This document shows positions 16,371-25,120 of a stretch of 44,474 bases of DNA, piece after piece. Made by a program: the position numbers and the translations under genes. The notes below the pieces were generated by a model. The model saw only the letters and a list, made by a program, of their open reading frames with translations, was not told the DNA's origin and did no database searches. The first letter of the stretch is position 1. Every line of letters starts with the position of its first letter. This stretch comes from CAZCVI01 sp964502145 (GTDB lineage Bacteria > Acidobacteriota > Aminicenantia > UBA2199). The stretch covers positions 1 to 44,474 of the forward strand of contig CAZCVI010000065.1 in assembly GCA_964502145.1 (NCBI GenBank). The letters run 5' to 3'.

Positions 16371-17414
16371 TTATCCATGTCTTTTAATTTCATATTTAAT
16401 ATCCCTGAAACCAGAAATGATTATTGAATCCTTGGTTGCCTCTAGTTTTATTGGATAGGGTATTACGATGTTACTGGCTTCCATGGTTCTGATTGGTGGT
16501 TCAATATATTTTTCTATAAATTTCCCCATGGCTAAACCGGCTTCCGTTTTAAGGTGACACCATGCTTCATCTCCAATATACACATGGCCGTTGTTTTTGA
16601 TATAAGCAGCCTGCAACTTTTTTAGTAATGATGATTGAGTTGGATCAAACACAATTAATACCGGAATAATACCTGCTTTCTTAGCTTCAGAGGGAAAAGT
16701 CATTTCTTCATTCAAACGGCCTTGACCACTGGCGGCAATAGTTACTCTCATCTTCAATTCGTAAGCGTATTGTTGATCACCCTTTTTAATGTAACAATCA
16801 ATCTGCCTCCCCTCAGCGGTTGGTTTTCCTTGTCCATCTATACGCTTAACAGGTGATCTTGAATGGGAAATCGGTTCACCACCAACGCAACTCACCAATA
16901 TCGGTTCAAATAAATAGGCAGTTTCTTGAGCACATCGGTTGTCGATGTCATAGGCCCATTTTCGCCAACTCATCCAATTAAAAAGCAGTTCCGTTGGACA
17001 ATTACCATATTCCAACAAACTTCTTGGTCCTATTTGTTCCACTGTTGGAAAGGGTTGATTCTTCAGAATTGTGCGGTATTTAAATCGCTTTCGATGTAGA
17101 TCGCATAATTTTCTCAAATACATAGAATACTCGCTCACAATGAATGCATCTGCTTCAGCAAAATAATCCAAAGTACTTTCAATGCTGATATTGGGAAGTT
17201 TATCAATGTGGGAATCCAAAAGATCATAATATGGAATAGATGCGATTGCAGCGATGGTCTTATCGGCTGATCCTGGAAATCGATTATAAATATCAAAAAA
17301 AGAAATACAAATCAATAGAGCTACTTCTTGCGGTGATAATTGTACCAAAGCATCGCCTATGCCATGCTGGGAAAATTGCTGGTAATATTCTTTTAACTCT
17401 TTAGTTAATTCCAT
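16371..17414 (-). CDS. Probable type II restriction endonuclease
   Basis: A 347-residue protein directly after and overlapping the cytosine methyltransferase gene by 14 bases, the classic layout of a type II restriction-modification pair. A PD-(D/E)XK core is visible: Asp206 in EGRQIDCYIK and Glu219-x-Lys221 in YAYELKMRVT, followed by a strand-helix region (IIPVLIVFDPT). The AGGAG site lies in the methyltransferase gene end, so translation is probably coupled. The methyltransferase-first order protects the host before cleavage activity builds up. I suspect kinship with ApaLI-like endonucleases but cannot confirm it; the recognition site is unknown. No disrupted catalytic residue was seen. Confidence 0.75.
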   Translation of the reverse strand: MELTKELKEYYQQFSQHGIGDALVQLSPQEVALLICISFFDIYNRFPGSADKTIAAIASIPYYDLLDSHIDKLPNISIESTLDYFAEADAFIVSEYSMYLRKLCDLHRKRFKYRTILKNQPFPTVEQIGPRSLLEYGNCPTELLFNWMSWRKWAYDIDNRCAQETAYLFEPILVSCVGGEPISHSRSPVKRIDGQGKPTAEGRQIDCYIKKGDQQYAYELKMRVTIAASGQGRLNEEMTFPSEAKKAGIIPVLIVFDPTQSSLLKKLQAAYIKNNGHVYIGDEAWCHLKTEAGLAMGKFIEKYIEPPIRTMEASNIVIPYPIKLEATKDSIIISGFRDIKYEIKRHG

Positions 17415-18624
17415 AAAAGATATCTCCTGGTTGACTTACACACAATCGACTCAAATCCTTCCAGGTCTTCTCTAACGCGGGACTCATGGCATCTGCCTTT
17501 GTCAGGTTGAAGGAGATCAAACCGGGGTTTAAGTAAGAGGTTTTAGTAGTCGAGGTTCCCTGACTATTATCCAATTTAAATATGTGTTCTGCAAACACTC
17601 GGGCCAATGCAGGAGGAATTGCATTGCCTATTTGTTTTATTTTTTCAGATTCAGAGCCTTCAAAAATAAAACTATCCGGGAAAGTTTGAATTCTGGCACA
17701 TTCCCGGATAGTCAATGGGCGATCTTTGGTGGGATGAATAAACTCGCGGGTTGCAGCACCGGTAATGGTTAATGATGGCTCATCATAAACAAGCCTTTTC
17801 AGCCCTGATGGCGCCCCACCCCTTTTGTCAGAAGGCGTGCCATCCATAACGCGCCGAAACGCACGCTTCTTAAATGATTCATGCTGCAATTCTTCAGGCA
17901 AATCCTTCATTGTTTGCCCCTGTTTTAGGGCTGTGATTCTTTGAAGGTGAATCCCTTTTTCAAATTTTGGTTTATGATCGATTTCAGGTTTTACTGCATC
18001 CTCCAAATCCTCTATGGAATGCCTGAGAGTGAGAGATGAATTGCGAAATATAGCCCCTCCCACCACATACTGCGGCGTTGGAAAACTTAAACGGATACCG
18101 GTTCTATTCCCAATAATAATAACCCGTTTTCTTCTTTGGGGAACACCATACTCTTGAGCATAGACCTTTTCCATCATCAAGGAGTACCCTAATTCAGTGA
18201 ACATTTCAACGGCATTGACAATATAGTCGCCATTGGCAGTAGTTAAAATTCCTTCAACATTTTCCAAAAAGAACCATCTGGGATAAAACTCCTTCAAGGC
18301 TTCAACATAATTCCGAATAAGCCTGTTTCGTGGGTCATCCCAAAACCGCAACCCCGCACTTGAAAATCCCTGGCAAGGCGGTCCACCAATAATAATATCC
18401 AATTCCCCCTTTTTTACACCAAGAGTCGCACGTAATTCAGAAAAATTGCAGGTAGACAAATCCAGCAGGGAAAATCGGTTATTTTTGAAGTTTTTACTAT
18501 ACGTTGAAATAGCATATTTATTATTGTCATAAGCAGCCAGTATTTCATAGTGTTGCGCCTGCTGGAAACCCAGCGAACATCCACCTGCCCCAGAGAATAA
18601 ACACACTGCTTTTAACACCCGCAT
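17401..18624 (-). CDS. DNA (cytosine-5-)-methyltransferase of a type II R-M system
   Basis: A 407-residue enzyme that transfers a methyl group from S-adenosylmethionine to C5 of cytosine in a specific DNA site. Conserved motifs appear in order: I (FSGAGGCSLGF, 10-20), IV (GGPPCQGFSSAG, catalytic Cys84), VI (ENVEG, 121-125), VIII (QRRKRV, 163-168), and the late IGNAIPPALA block (motif X). The target-recognition region lies between about 200 and 310. AAGGAG six bases before the ATG supports the start. It is the first gene of a two-gene operon with the endonuclease. Confidence 0.95.
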   Translation of the reverse strand: MRVLKAVCLFSGAGGCSLGFQQAQHYEILAAYDNNKYAISTYSKNFKNNRFSLLDLSTCNFSELRATLGVKKGELDIIIGGPPCQGFSSAGLRFWDDPRNRLIRNYVEALKEFYPRWFFLENVEGILTTANGDYIVNAVEMFTELGYSLMMEKVYAQEYGVPQRRKRVIIIGNRTGIRLSFPTPQYVVGGAIFRNSSLTLRHSIEDLEDAVKPEIDHKPKFEKGIHLQRITALKQGQTMKDLPEELQHESFKKRAFRRVMDGTPSDKRGGAPSGLKRLVYDEPSLTITGAATREFIHPTKDRPLTIRECARIQTFPDSFIFEGSESEKIKQIGNAIPPALARVFAEHIFKLDNSQGTSTTKTSYLNPGLISFNLTKADAMSPALEKTWKDLSRLCVSQPGDIFYGIN

Positions 18625-18712
18625 ATTTCACTCCTTTCTGCGCCTAAAATAAGGCGGCTGATAATAACCTTTCTTTTTTGGCTTTCAAGCTGGAAGCTTG
18701 AGTTACCCTTTT

Positions 18713-21121
18713 CTATTTTTCCCATTTGTTCTTGGCTAACAAATCCCGCTTGGTGGCTTCTGCTTTGGCAAAATAAAAGCGGTACTGAACCTGATCCCCT
18801 TTGAAAGAATAGATATCAGATAAAATATAATACCCAAAAACAGTATATTTATCCACTGGTTTGATCAAAATACCCTTGTTGCAAAGGTCGATGGCTTCCG
18901 GCAGATTCTGCCGTCGGTCCAGGTCATACTTGGCGATCATAAAATACGAGATGTTGAAACCAGGGTTACTCTCCATGGCTATCCGATAATAAGAAATAGC
19001 TTCCTCATACCGCCCGCTCTTGCGCAAATCCTCGGCTAAATTGTAGGCGGATTTATAGTCTCCGGGCGAGTATTCCAATTCCTTTTTATAATACTCAAGC
19101 GCTTTCGGAATATTTCCTGCCTCCTCCTCCACCTGGGCCATATGATAATTCACCTTCTTCAATTTAGGATTGATCTGATAGGCCAAAAGTGCAAAACTCC
19201 GGGCCTTGGCAAAATCCCGGGTGATAATATAAATACCAGCCAGATGATTAAACGCCTGGGGATTGATCTTTTCACTGGCAATTGACCGGTTCAATACTTC
19301 CAATGCCCGTGCATAATCTCCCATCAAAACGTAAATAGTACCCAACTCATTCAATATAGCATGATCGTCAGGAAAGGTCTTGAGAAAGCGCAACGCCTCC
19401 TCAATCCCTTTTTCATGTTGTCCGAGCCGAATCATCATGTTGAGCACATTGATCATAGCGGCATTATAATCGGGTTTTTGCGCCAATACCCGGTAATAAC
19501 AGTTCAAAGCATCCTGATAACGTTCAATATTGCTGTACGCATTGCCCAATTGCAACAATCCATCCACAAGATGCGGTTCACTGGCAATCACCGCTTCCAA
19601 CAATGCAATCGCTTCTGCATGACGGTCCTGCGCGATCAAGTCCCGCGCTTTGGCCAGATTATTGAACACCTGCACCTTGCCCTTGGGGTCAGGCAAATCC
19701 TGCTTGCCCGCCGTGTCCACCACCGAGGTTAAATATCCCAATGCCGCCAGTTTTTGCAAATCCTCCTGATCCATGGACTTTGCCTCGCCCGGTTTCACCG
19801 CGTCCCGGGATTTCTCGCGGATAAATTTCTGTAACCGCGATCTCGCCTGCTTCAATTGATAAGATTTCTTTAACCCCAGGTTCTCCGACTCACCGTAATC
19901 GGCTTTCAAATCATATAACTCCTCTTTGGGCGCCAAGATATATTTTTCCTGCTGACCATAATACAACGCTTTTAACTCCGACCACCCGAAATGAAGCCGG
20001 GGATAATAGGTTTCAGTATAAGCCGTATTTTTTGTCCTGTTATTCTCCCCCCACATCAACCCCAACAGCGACTGGCCCTGATACGAAACAGGAATGGCAA
20101 TTCCCAGGGCATCGAGAATAGTAGGCGCGATGTCGATCAATTCGACGGTATTGGTTATCCTGGAAACGGGAAACTTAAACGGGGCGCGAATAATCAAGGG
20201 GACATGCACGGTAGGTTCATAGATAAAATACCCGTGGGTATGTTCGCCATGCTCCCCCAAACTCTCGCCATGATCGGCAGCCATAATAATCAGGGTGGTA
20301 TCGTAAAGTCCCTGTTGCTTGAGAAATTCAAAAAATAAACCCAATTGCCAATCCAGATACTCCACTTCACCCCGATAAGGTTGGCGGGGATATTTTTCCT
20401 TGTAAGGGGAGGGCGGATCATAAGGTGTATGAGGGTCATACAAATGAATCCAGGTGAAAAAACGCGTCCCATTCTTATTGTTTTGATTATTCGCTTTATT
20501 TTTTTCCTGAAACGCCAGCAACCATTGCTCTGCATCCCTCAATACTTCAGCGGCCCGTTTTTGCACCAGACCTAGGGAGACTTTCTCAAATTTAGAAAGA
20601 TCAAAAGCATCGGAATACGTATCAAACCCCTGATTGATACCCCACTTGGAATGAAGCACATAGGACGCAATAAACGCGGCAGTAGCCACACCCTGTTTTT
20701 GCAGCACTTCGCTGACCATTTGGAGATTTTGGGGCACAAGGAACCCACCGTTATCACGAATCTGGTGATACAAGGGATAAGAACCGGAAAGAATCGAGGT
20801 ATGGGAGGGTAAAGTAAGTGGCGTTTGGGCAATACACCGTTCAAACAACACGCCCTCGCCTGCCACACCATCCATGGCCGGGGTATTGGCTTTGCCCTTA
20901 CCATATGCACTCACATAATCTACCCGTAACGTGTCCAGGGTAATCAGGATCACATTGAGTTCTTTCAATTGCTGCCGGTCTGAGACCCGAACGATTCTTT
21001 TTCCCACAAGTACATAAAAAACTATGGCGATCACTATCACCACACCGGCAATGGCCAGATATTTTCTTAACTTCACCGTGTTCCAGGTGATTTTATTTTC
21101 ATTATACTTCGGTTTCGTCAT
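18713..21121 (-). CDS. Membrane-anchored sulfatase-like hydrolase/transferase with C-terminal TPR repeats
   Basis: An 802-residue protein with one N-terminal membrane segment (21-39), a sulfatase/alkaline-phosphatase-superfamily domain (about 55-430) and eight or more TPR units (about 470-800). The metal-binding opening is VILITLDTLRVDYV (Asp63), with a later AADHGESLGEHGEHTHG. The nucleophile motif, C/S-x-P-S-R in true sulfatases, reads Thr103-Leu-Pro-Ser-His107, so neither the formylglycine precursor nor the Arg is present. Threonine nucleophiles are used by phosphoglycerol and phosphoethanolamine transferases of the same superfamily, so a transferase or phosphodiesterase role outside the membrane is more likely than sulfate-ester hydrolysis. 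A good promoter lies immediately upstream, with the -10 box six bases before the ATG. Confidence 0.9.
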   Translation of the reverse strand: MTKPKYNENKITWNTVKLRKYLAIAGVVIVIAIVFYVLVGKRIVRVSDRQQLKELNVILITLDTLRVDYVSAYGKGKANTPAMDGVAGEGVLFERCIAQTPLTLPSHTSILSGSYPLYHQIRDNGGFLVPQNLQMVSEVLQKQGVATAAFIASYVLHSKWGINQGFDTYSDAFDLSKFEKVSLGLVQKRAAEVLRDAEQWLLAFQEKNKANNQNNKNGTRFFTWIHLYDPHTPYDPPSPYKEKYPRQPYRGEVEYLDWQLGLFFEFLKQQGLYDTTLIIMAADHGESLGEHGEHTHGYFIYEPTVHVPLIIRAPFKFPVSRITNTVELIDIAPTILDALGIAIPVSYQGQSLLGLMWGENNRTKNTAYTETYYPRLHFGWSELKALYYGQQEKYILAPKEELYDLKADYGESENLGLKKSYQLKQARSRLQKFIREKSRDAVKPGEAKSMDQEDLQKLAALGYLTSVVDTAGKQDLPDPKGKVQVFNNLAKARDLIAQDRHAEAIALLEAVIASEPHLVDGLLQLGNAYSNIERYQDALNCYYRVLAQKPDYNAAMINVLNMMIRLGQHEKGIEEALRFLKTFPDDHAILNELGTIYVLMGDYARALEVLNRSIASEKINPQAFNHLAGIYIITRDFAKARSFALLAYQINPKLKKVNYHMAQVEEEAGNIPKALEYYKKELEYSPGDYKSAYNLAEDLRKSGRYEEAISYYRIAMESNPGFNISYFMIAKYDLDRRQNLPEAIDLCNKGILIKPVDKYTVFGYYILSDIYSFKGDQVQYRFYFAKAEATKRDLLAKNKWEK

Positions 21122-21127
21122 GGTTTT

Positions 21128-21156
21128 ATATTAATACAGGTAAGGGTGTATTGCAA
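21128..21156 (-). promoter_or_regulatory. Promoter of the sulfatase-like gene (leaderless layout)
   Basis: On the minus strand TTGCAA, a 17-base spacer and TAATAT are followed by six bases (AAAACC) and the ATG at 21121. No Shine-Dalgarno sequence is present. Confidence 0.6.
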
Positions 21157-21221
21157 TATGCCTATTCTTTTTTTCTTCCTTTTTCGAGGAAATAGACAGT
21201 AAAACGCGGGGGGTTAGAGAT

Positions 21222-21255
21222 AAAAAAAAGGGAGAGAGGATAAATCCTCTCTCCC
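21222..21255 (-). terminator. Rho-independent terminator of the TonB receptor gene
   Basis: A perfect 11-base stem (GGGAGAGAGGA with TCCTCTCTCCC, four-base loop) is followed on the minus strand by eight Ts. It lies about 50 bases after the receptor stop codon. Confidence 0.9.
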
Positions 21256-21303
21256 GGTATTGTCGAAAGAGTTTCTTTTTAGTTTTGAGTTAACTGTTTC
21301 TTT

Positions 21304-23961
21304 TTAAAACCAGAACCGCATGCCAGCTCTGAAACCTCTGGGTTTAGTGATTGCAAGTACTTGTTCAAAATTAGTGGCCAAGTATTCGTAACTGGTCACA
21401 ACACCCTGGTTGAAGACGTTAAATACATCAACTATAAACCCCAGTTTTTTCGTTTCATCCAGTTTGAAGGTTTTTTCCAAACGCATATCCAGTGAAGTGG
21501 AGGTCGGATAACGACGGGAGCCCCTGGGTTCCAAGAAGATAACCGTGCGGTTGGAATCAACGGAGGCCGGTAGCTTAAATGTTTTGGCATAGGCGTCACC
21601 CGTTATCAATTGGAAATTAACATTGAGATTGATAGCCAATGGCAGAACAACCGTCCCTTGAATTTTCAACATGTGAGTGGGATCGGCGGACAAATTCCCC
21701 TGGGAATAAATCTGGTTGTTTGGTTTTTCAAACATCGTGGGGCGTCCTGCACCGGTGGACTGGGCATTATTAATATTCCCGGTAGCTTTACTGTAAATAT
21801 AAGACGCCATCATTTGCCAGTTGTTTGAAAAGCGTTTGTTCAGCAATATCTCTATGCAGGAATACTTCCGGCTGGGAGTAAACTCAACCGTGGGGTAATC
21901 CCCTTTCTTGGGATTAGTAATAAAAAATTTACTGTCGCCACGGTCATTGAGCTGGTCCCAGACCGTAAAGGTTTGATTGGTAAAACGGGTTTCGTCAAAT
22001 TGGACCTTTTCATAAATACCACCGATATCCACGGCAGCGATCTGGTTATAGTTCTGCCTGCGGATGTAGGTCACACCGAGAGAAAGGTCTTTAATCAACT
22101 CCCGTTCAATCCCAAAGGTCAATTGATCCATGTACGTCTGTTTGAGATTTTTATCGATAGTGTATTGACTGATGCCACCAGCGACAGAGCTATCTAATAA
22201 CCACTCCCCGCCATCATAGATAAAGGTATTCGCATCAGACTTTTCATTGGAAAGCCGCGAGAAGGTTGAAACATATATACCTTCATAATAACGGCCCCAA
22301 TGTCCCTTTAACGCGGTGGAATGGTCACCGAAGATGTCAAAGGTAAAGCCGATGCGAGGGGCAAAAGTCAAATCAGGTTGATACGGGGTTCCGGGAATGC
22401 CTTTCACTGTACCCCGCGCCAAATCCAAACGTACACCGGGATTGATAGTCAAGCGATTATTCACGGACCAGGAATCCTGAGCATAGAATGAAAAGGAATT
22501 TGTCTTGGCATTGATATCATAGCCCTCATATTCATAGAGCAGGTAAGGTTCACCCGCCACATCTGAATAGAATTTCCCGCCCGGGTACCCGCCGCGATCT
22601 CGCAACGTTTGATTGGAAAATTCAGCGCCGAATTTAAAATCATGGCTGCCCATAAACGCATCCGCATGGTGAGTTACCGCGGCATTGGCTTGCACTCTGG
22701 ACCTATCACCACGATAAAAGGTCATGGCATTAACCGTATTTTCTCCCGTATCATAATCAGTATGACCGGGAATATCACGCCCAGAAAAAGGTTCTAATGC
22801 ATAATAACCCGTAAAATAGGCAAATTTGGCTTCCAAAAAAGTATAATCGGAAAAGAGATGATGCAGGGAGATATTGCCGATAAATTCAGGAGATTTCTGA
22901 TTTACCGTTGCTTCTTCGGCAGTTTGGGCATCTCCGCCCCTCCCCGTGCCATTAAAAGAATCGTACTCACCAAAAAGCTGGATACGGGTCCTATGGCTGG
23001 GCTGCCAAGTCAATTTCAAGAATCCCTTGGGCTGCTTGTAATCGCGATCATAGGTGGTACCCGATAGAGTCTCAGTCGTCCTCAGAAACAAAAAAGAGGC
23101 AAAGAAGTTCAACTTGTCTTTAATTAATGGTCCACCAAAATCCAAATGACCGCTATAAAACTTTTCCTTTCCAGGTGCCAGATCCGGGTCATCGGAGTTG
23201 CTGCTGTTCCAATCATCGCCCTGATAGAGAAACTCGGTATAGCCTTTAAAAGAATTGGTGCCTGACTTGGTAACGGTATTAAACACGACACCAGTAAAGC
23301 CTCCATACTCGGCAGGTGCGCCAACACCACTGATAGAGACTTCCTCGACCACATTGTAATCCAAGAAAACCCACGCGGTACCACTGTCTGGATCGGAAAC
23401 ATCCACACCATCAATCTGATAGGCAATGCCTGTGCCCTGGGCCGCACCATAAGCCACATCATTGGTGATACCGGGAGCCAAGTTAACGGCATCCACGGTA
23501 AATTGGCTGTTGGGAATATTCTGTAAATATTCCTTGGTCATTTCCACCGAGGCTGTCGAGGAATCCTTCACATCGACAATAGCCGATTTCCCAAGCACAA
23601 TTACTTCTTCGGTTATCTTACCCTGCGTCAATGTCAAGTCAACGGTAAACGTTTTACCTATATGAACCTTGATACCTTCTTGTTTGGCAGAAGCAAACCC
23701 TTCCAACGAAGCGGACACAGCATATGTTCCGGGCGTAAGTCCAACAAAACGGTATTTCCCTTCTTCATTGGTTAAAGAAGATTTGGATGCACCAGACACG
23801 TTGCTTGATGACAAGGACACCAATACGCCCGGTACAGCGCTTCCATCTTCCAATAAAATAGTTCCATGAAGCGCTCCTGTCTCCTTGGACTGGGGATACA
23901 CAAACGAAGTTAAAACGAACAGGACCACCAGTACGGCAAATAGGGGTCTAAATTTATTCAT
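21304..23961 (-). CDS. TonB-dependent receptor with N-terminal carboxypeptidase-regulatory-like domain
   Basis: An 885-residue outer-membrane protein. A signal peptide (cleavage near residue 23) precedes a carboxypeptidase-regulatory-like domain (GALHGTILLEDGSAVPGVLV ... TNEEGKYRFVGLTPGTYAVSASLEGF, about 28-110). A plug domain (about 130-240, including IAYQIDGVDVSDP) and a long beta-barrel ending in Phe (RAGMRFWF) follow. This is the Oar/SusC-like architecture used for import of large substrates; the substrate is unknown. AAAGGAGG lies 6 bases before the ATG. It is the last gene of a minus-strand group with the GWxTD lipoprotein and the cyanophycinase, followed by a clear terminator. Confidence 0.93.
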   Translation of the reverse strand: MNKFRPLFAVLVVLFVLTSFVYPQSKETGALHGTILLEDGSAVPGVLVSLSSSNVSGASKSSLTNEEGKYRFVGLTPGTYAVSASLEGFASAKQEGIKVHIGKTFTVDLTLTQGKITEEVIVLGKSAIVDVKDSSTASVEMTKEYLQNIPNSQFTVDAVNLAPGITNDVAYGAAQGTGIAYQIDGVDVSDPDSGTAWVFLDYNVVEEVSISGVGAPAEYGGFTGVVFNTVTKSGTNSFKGYTEFLYQGDDWNSSNSDDPDLAPGKEKFYSGHLDFGGPLIKDKLNFFASFLFLRTTETLSGTTYDRDYKQPKGFLKLTWQPSHRTRIQLFGEYDSFNGTGRGGDAQTAEEATVNQKSPEFIGNISLHHLFSDYTFLEAKFAYFTGYYALEPFSGRDIPGHTDYDTGENTVNAMTFYRGDRSRVQANAAVTHHADAFMGSHDFKFGAEFSNQTLRDRGGYPGGKFYSDVAGEPYLLYEYEGYDINAKTNSFSFYAQDSWSVNNRLTINPGVRLDLARGTVKGIPGTPYQPDLTFAPRIGFTFDIFGDHSTALKGHWGRYYEGIYVSTFSRLSNEKSDANTFIYDGGEWLLDSSVAGGISQYTIDKNLKQTYMDQLTFGIERELIKDLSLGVTYIRRQNYNQIAAVDIGGIYEKVQFDETRFTNQTFTVWDQLNDRGDSKFFITNPKKGDYPTVEFTPSRKYSCIEILLNKRFSNNWQMMASYIYSKATGNINNAQSTGAGRPTMFEKPNNQIYSQGNLSADPTHMLKIQGTVVLPLAINLNVNFQLITGDAYAKTFKLPASVDSNRTVIFLEPRGSRRYPTSTSLDMRLEKTFKLDETKKLGFIVDVFNVFNQGVVTSYEYLATNFEQVLAITKPRGFRAGMRFWF

Positions 23962-24155
23962 ATGTTTTCCTCCTTTAAATAAAGGTTTGTTTTGATTTGA
24001 TTATAAACAGCAATATCCCTTCCAAACAAAGGACACCAATCATTGAATGATCTATAGAAATAGACACTCCAATTATCCAAATATTTGAAGGTTTTATCCA
24101 AGATATTGTATGATAAATTGTATGCGAAACGCATCGGCTATCCTGTTGGTTTATG

Positions 24156-25085
24156 TCATCGTTGCTCATATTCCAACATCTCCCGGTACCGGTTTTTAGC
24201 GAAAACATCTTCCACAATAATATCAAACACATACCTGCCAGTGGACGCGGGAAAATAAGGAAGGTTGAATAGGATATTTTTCCTGGCTAAAAAATCTTCT
24301 TTTGTACCTTCCATACTACGGGTAAAGGTAAGAGTATCAATGCGCCGGTAATTAAAATAAATAAAAACAGTGATATTGAATTCAGTAGCCATCTGAGTGC
24401 CATTGTCATTAAAGGTGATGGCTTTGACAGGAATGGAAATCTTTATTTGGGAGGCTTCAAATTTGGCTTTGAAACGAAAGGATGGGACATTGTTTTCTTG
24501 TGGGTTGATAGAGAATTTCGCCCGTTCGATAGCAGTCAAGAGGTCCGGTGTCCATTCTGCCAATCGGTAAATACCAAAACCATCAGCGTCGACAAATTCC
24601 AGGTATAATTGGTAAGAAGAGTATATCCAGATTTCTTTTAATACTCTCATCGGTCTGCCCAAGCGGTCGATAATATTTTCATTCCGTGTGCTTCGTTCAT
24701 CGGGCGCACCCAGCAGCAAATATAGCTTTCCCCGGTCCGATTCCGCACCGCGTCCATTACCAACTTTTTCACGGAACCAGCGGTTCACATACTCCAACCG
24801 CTGTTCATATTCCAAGCGCACCTCGTTCTCTTCAGTCTCCGGGTTGGGGTCGCGTTTCTGCCAGAACTCCTCGATAAAATCTAACTTGGCAGCTTCATCT
24901 GGAAGATGCATGTATATCTTCGCCTCACTCTTCAACATGATCAATTGGGTTCCCTGAAAAAACTCATCTTCTTCAGGCCGCTGGATTTCCCCCCGGACTT
25001 TTCCAGCATACGAGCTACAGGAAGTGAAGGCAACACAGAATACCACGAATAACATCAGAGGAATAAGATTCTTTGTTGTTACCAT
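24156..25085 (-). CDS. GWxTD domain-containing lipoprotein
   Basis: A 309-residue lipoprotein: the signal sequence LMLFVVFCVAFTSCSS has a lipobox-like F-T-S-C, predicting a lipidated cysteine. The GWxTD domain follows, with FIEEFWQKRDPNPETEENEVRLEY condensed from the family pattern FWxxRDPxPxTxxNE, then ESDRGKLYLLLGAPDE. Function of the family is unknown; the setting next to a TonB receptor fits an envelope role. Only 35 bases separate it from the upstream cyanophycinase gene, so they are probably co-transcribed. A 194-base gap precedes the TonB receptor gene. Confidence 0.9.
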   Translation of the reverse strand: MVTTKNLIPLMLFVVFCVAFTSCSSYAGKVRGEIQRPEEDEFFQGTQLIMLKSEAKIYMHLPDEAAKLDFIEEFWQKRDPNPETEENEVRLEYEQRLEYVNRWFREKVGNGRGAESDRGKLYLLLGAPDERSTRNENIIDRLGRPMRVLKEIWIYSSYQLYLEFVDADGFGIYRLAEWTPDLLTAIERAKFSINPQENNVPSFRFKAKFEASQIKISIPVKAITFNDNGTQMATEFNITVFIYFNYRRIDTLTFTRSMEGTKEDFLARKNILFNLPYFPASTGRYVFDIIVEDVFAKNRYREMLEYEQR

Positions 25086-25120
25086 TTTTCTTTTGAGTTT
25101 TTCCTTAAAGACAGTGAATC

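Noticed and set aside
18685..18701. Perfect 7-base stem hairpin after the sulfatase-like gene
   Set aside because: On the gene's strand it is followed by As, not Ts, so it is not a terminator for that gene; kept only as a weak structure.
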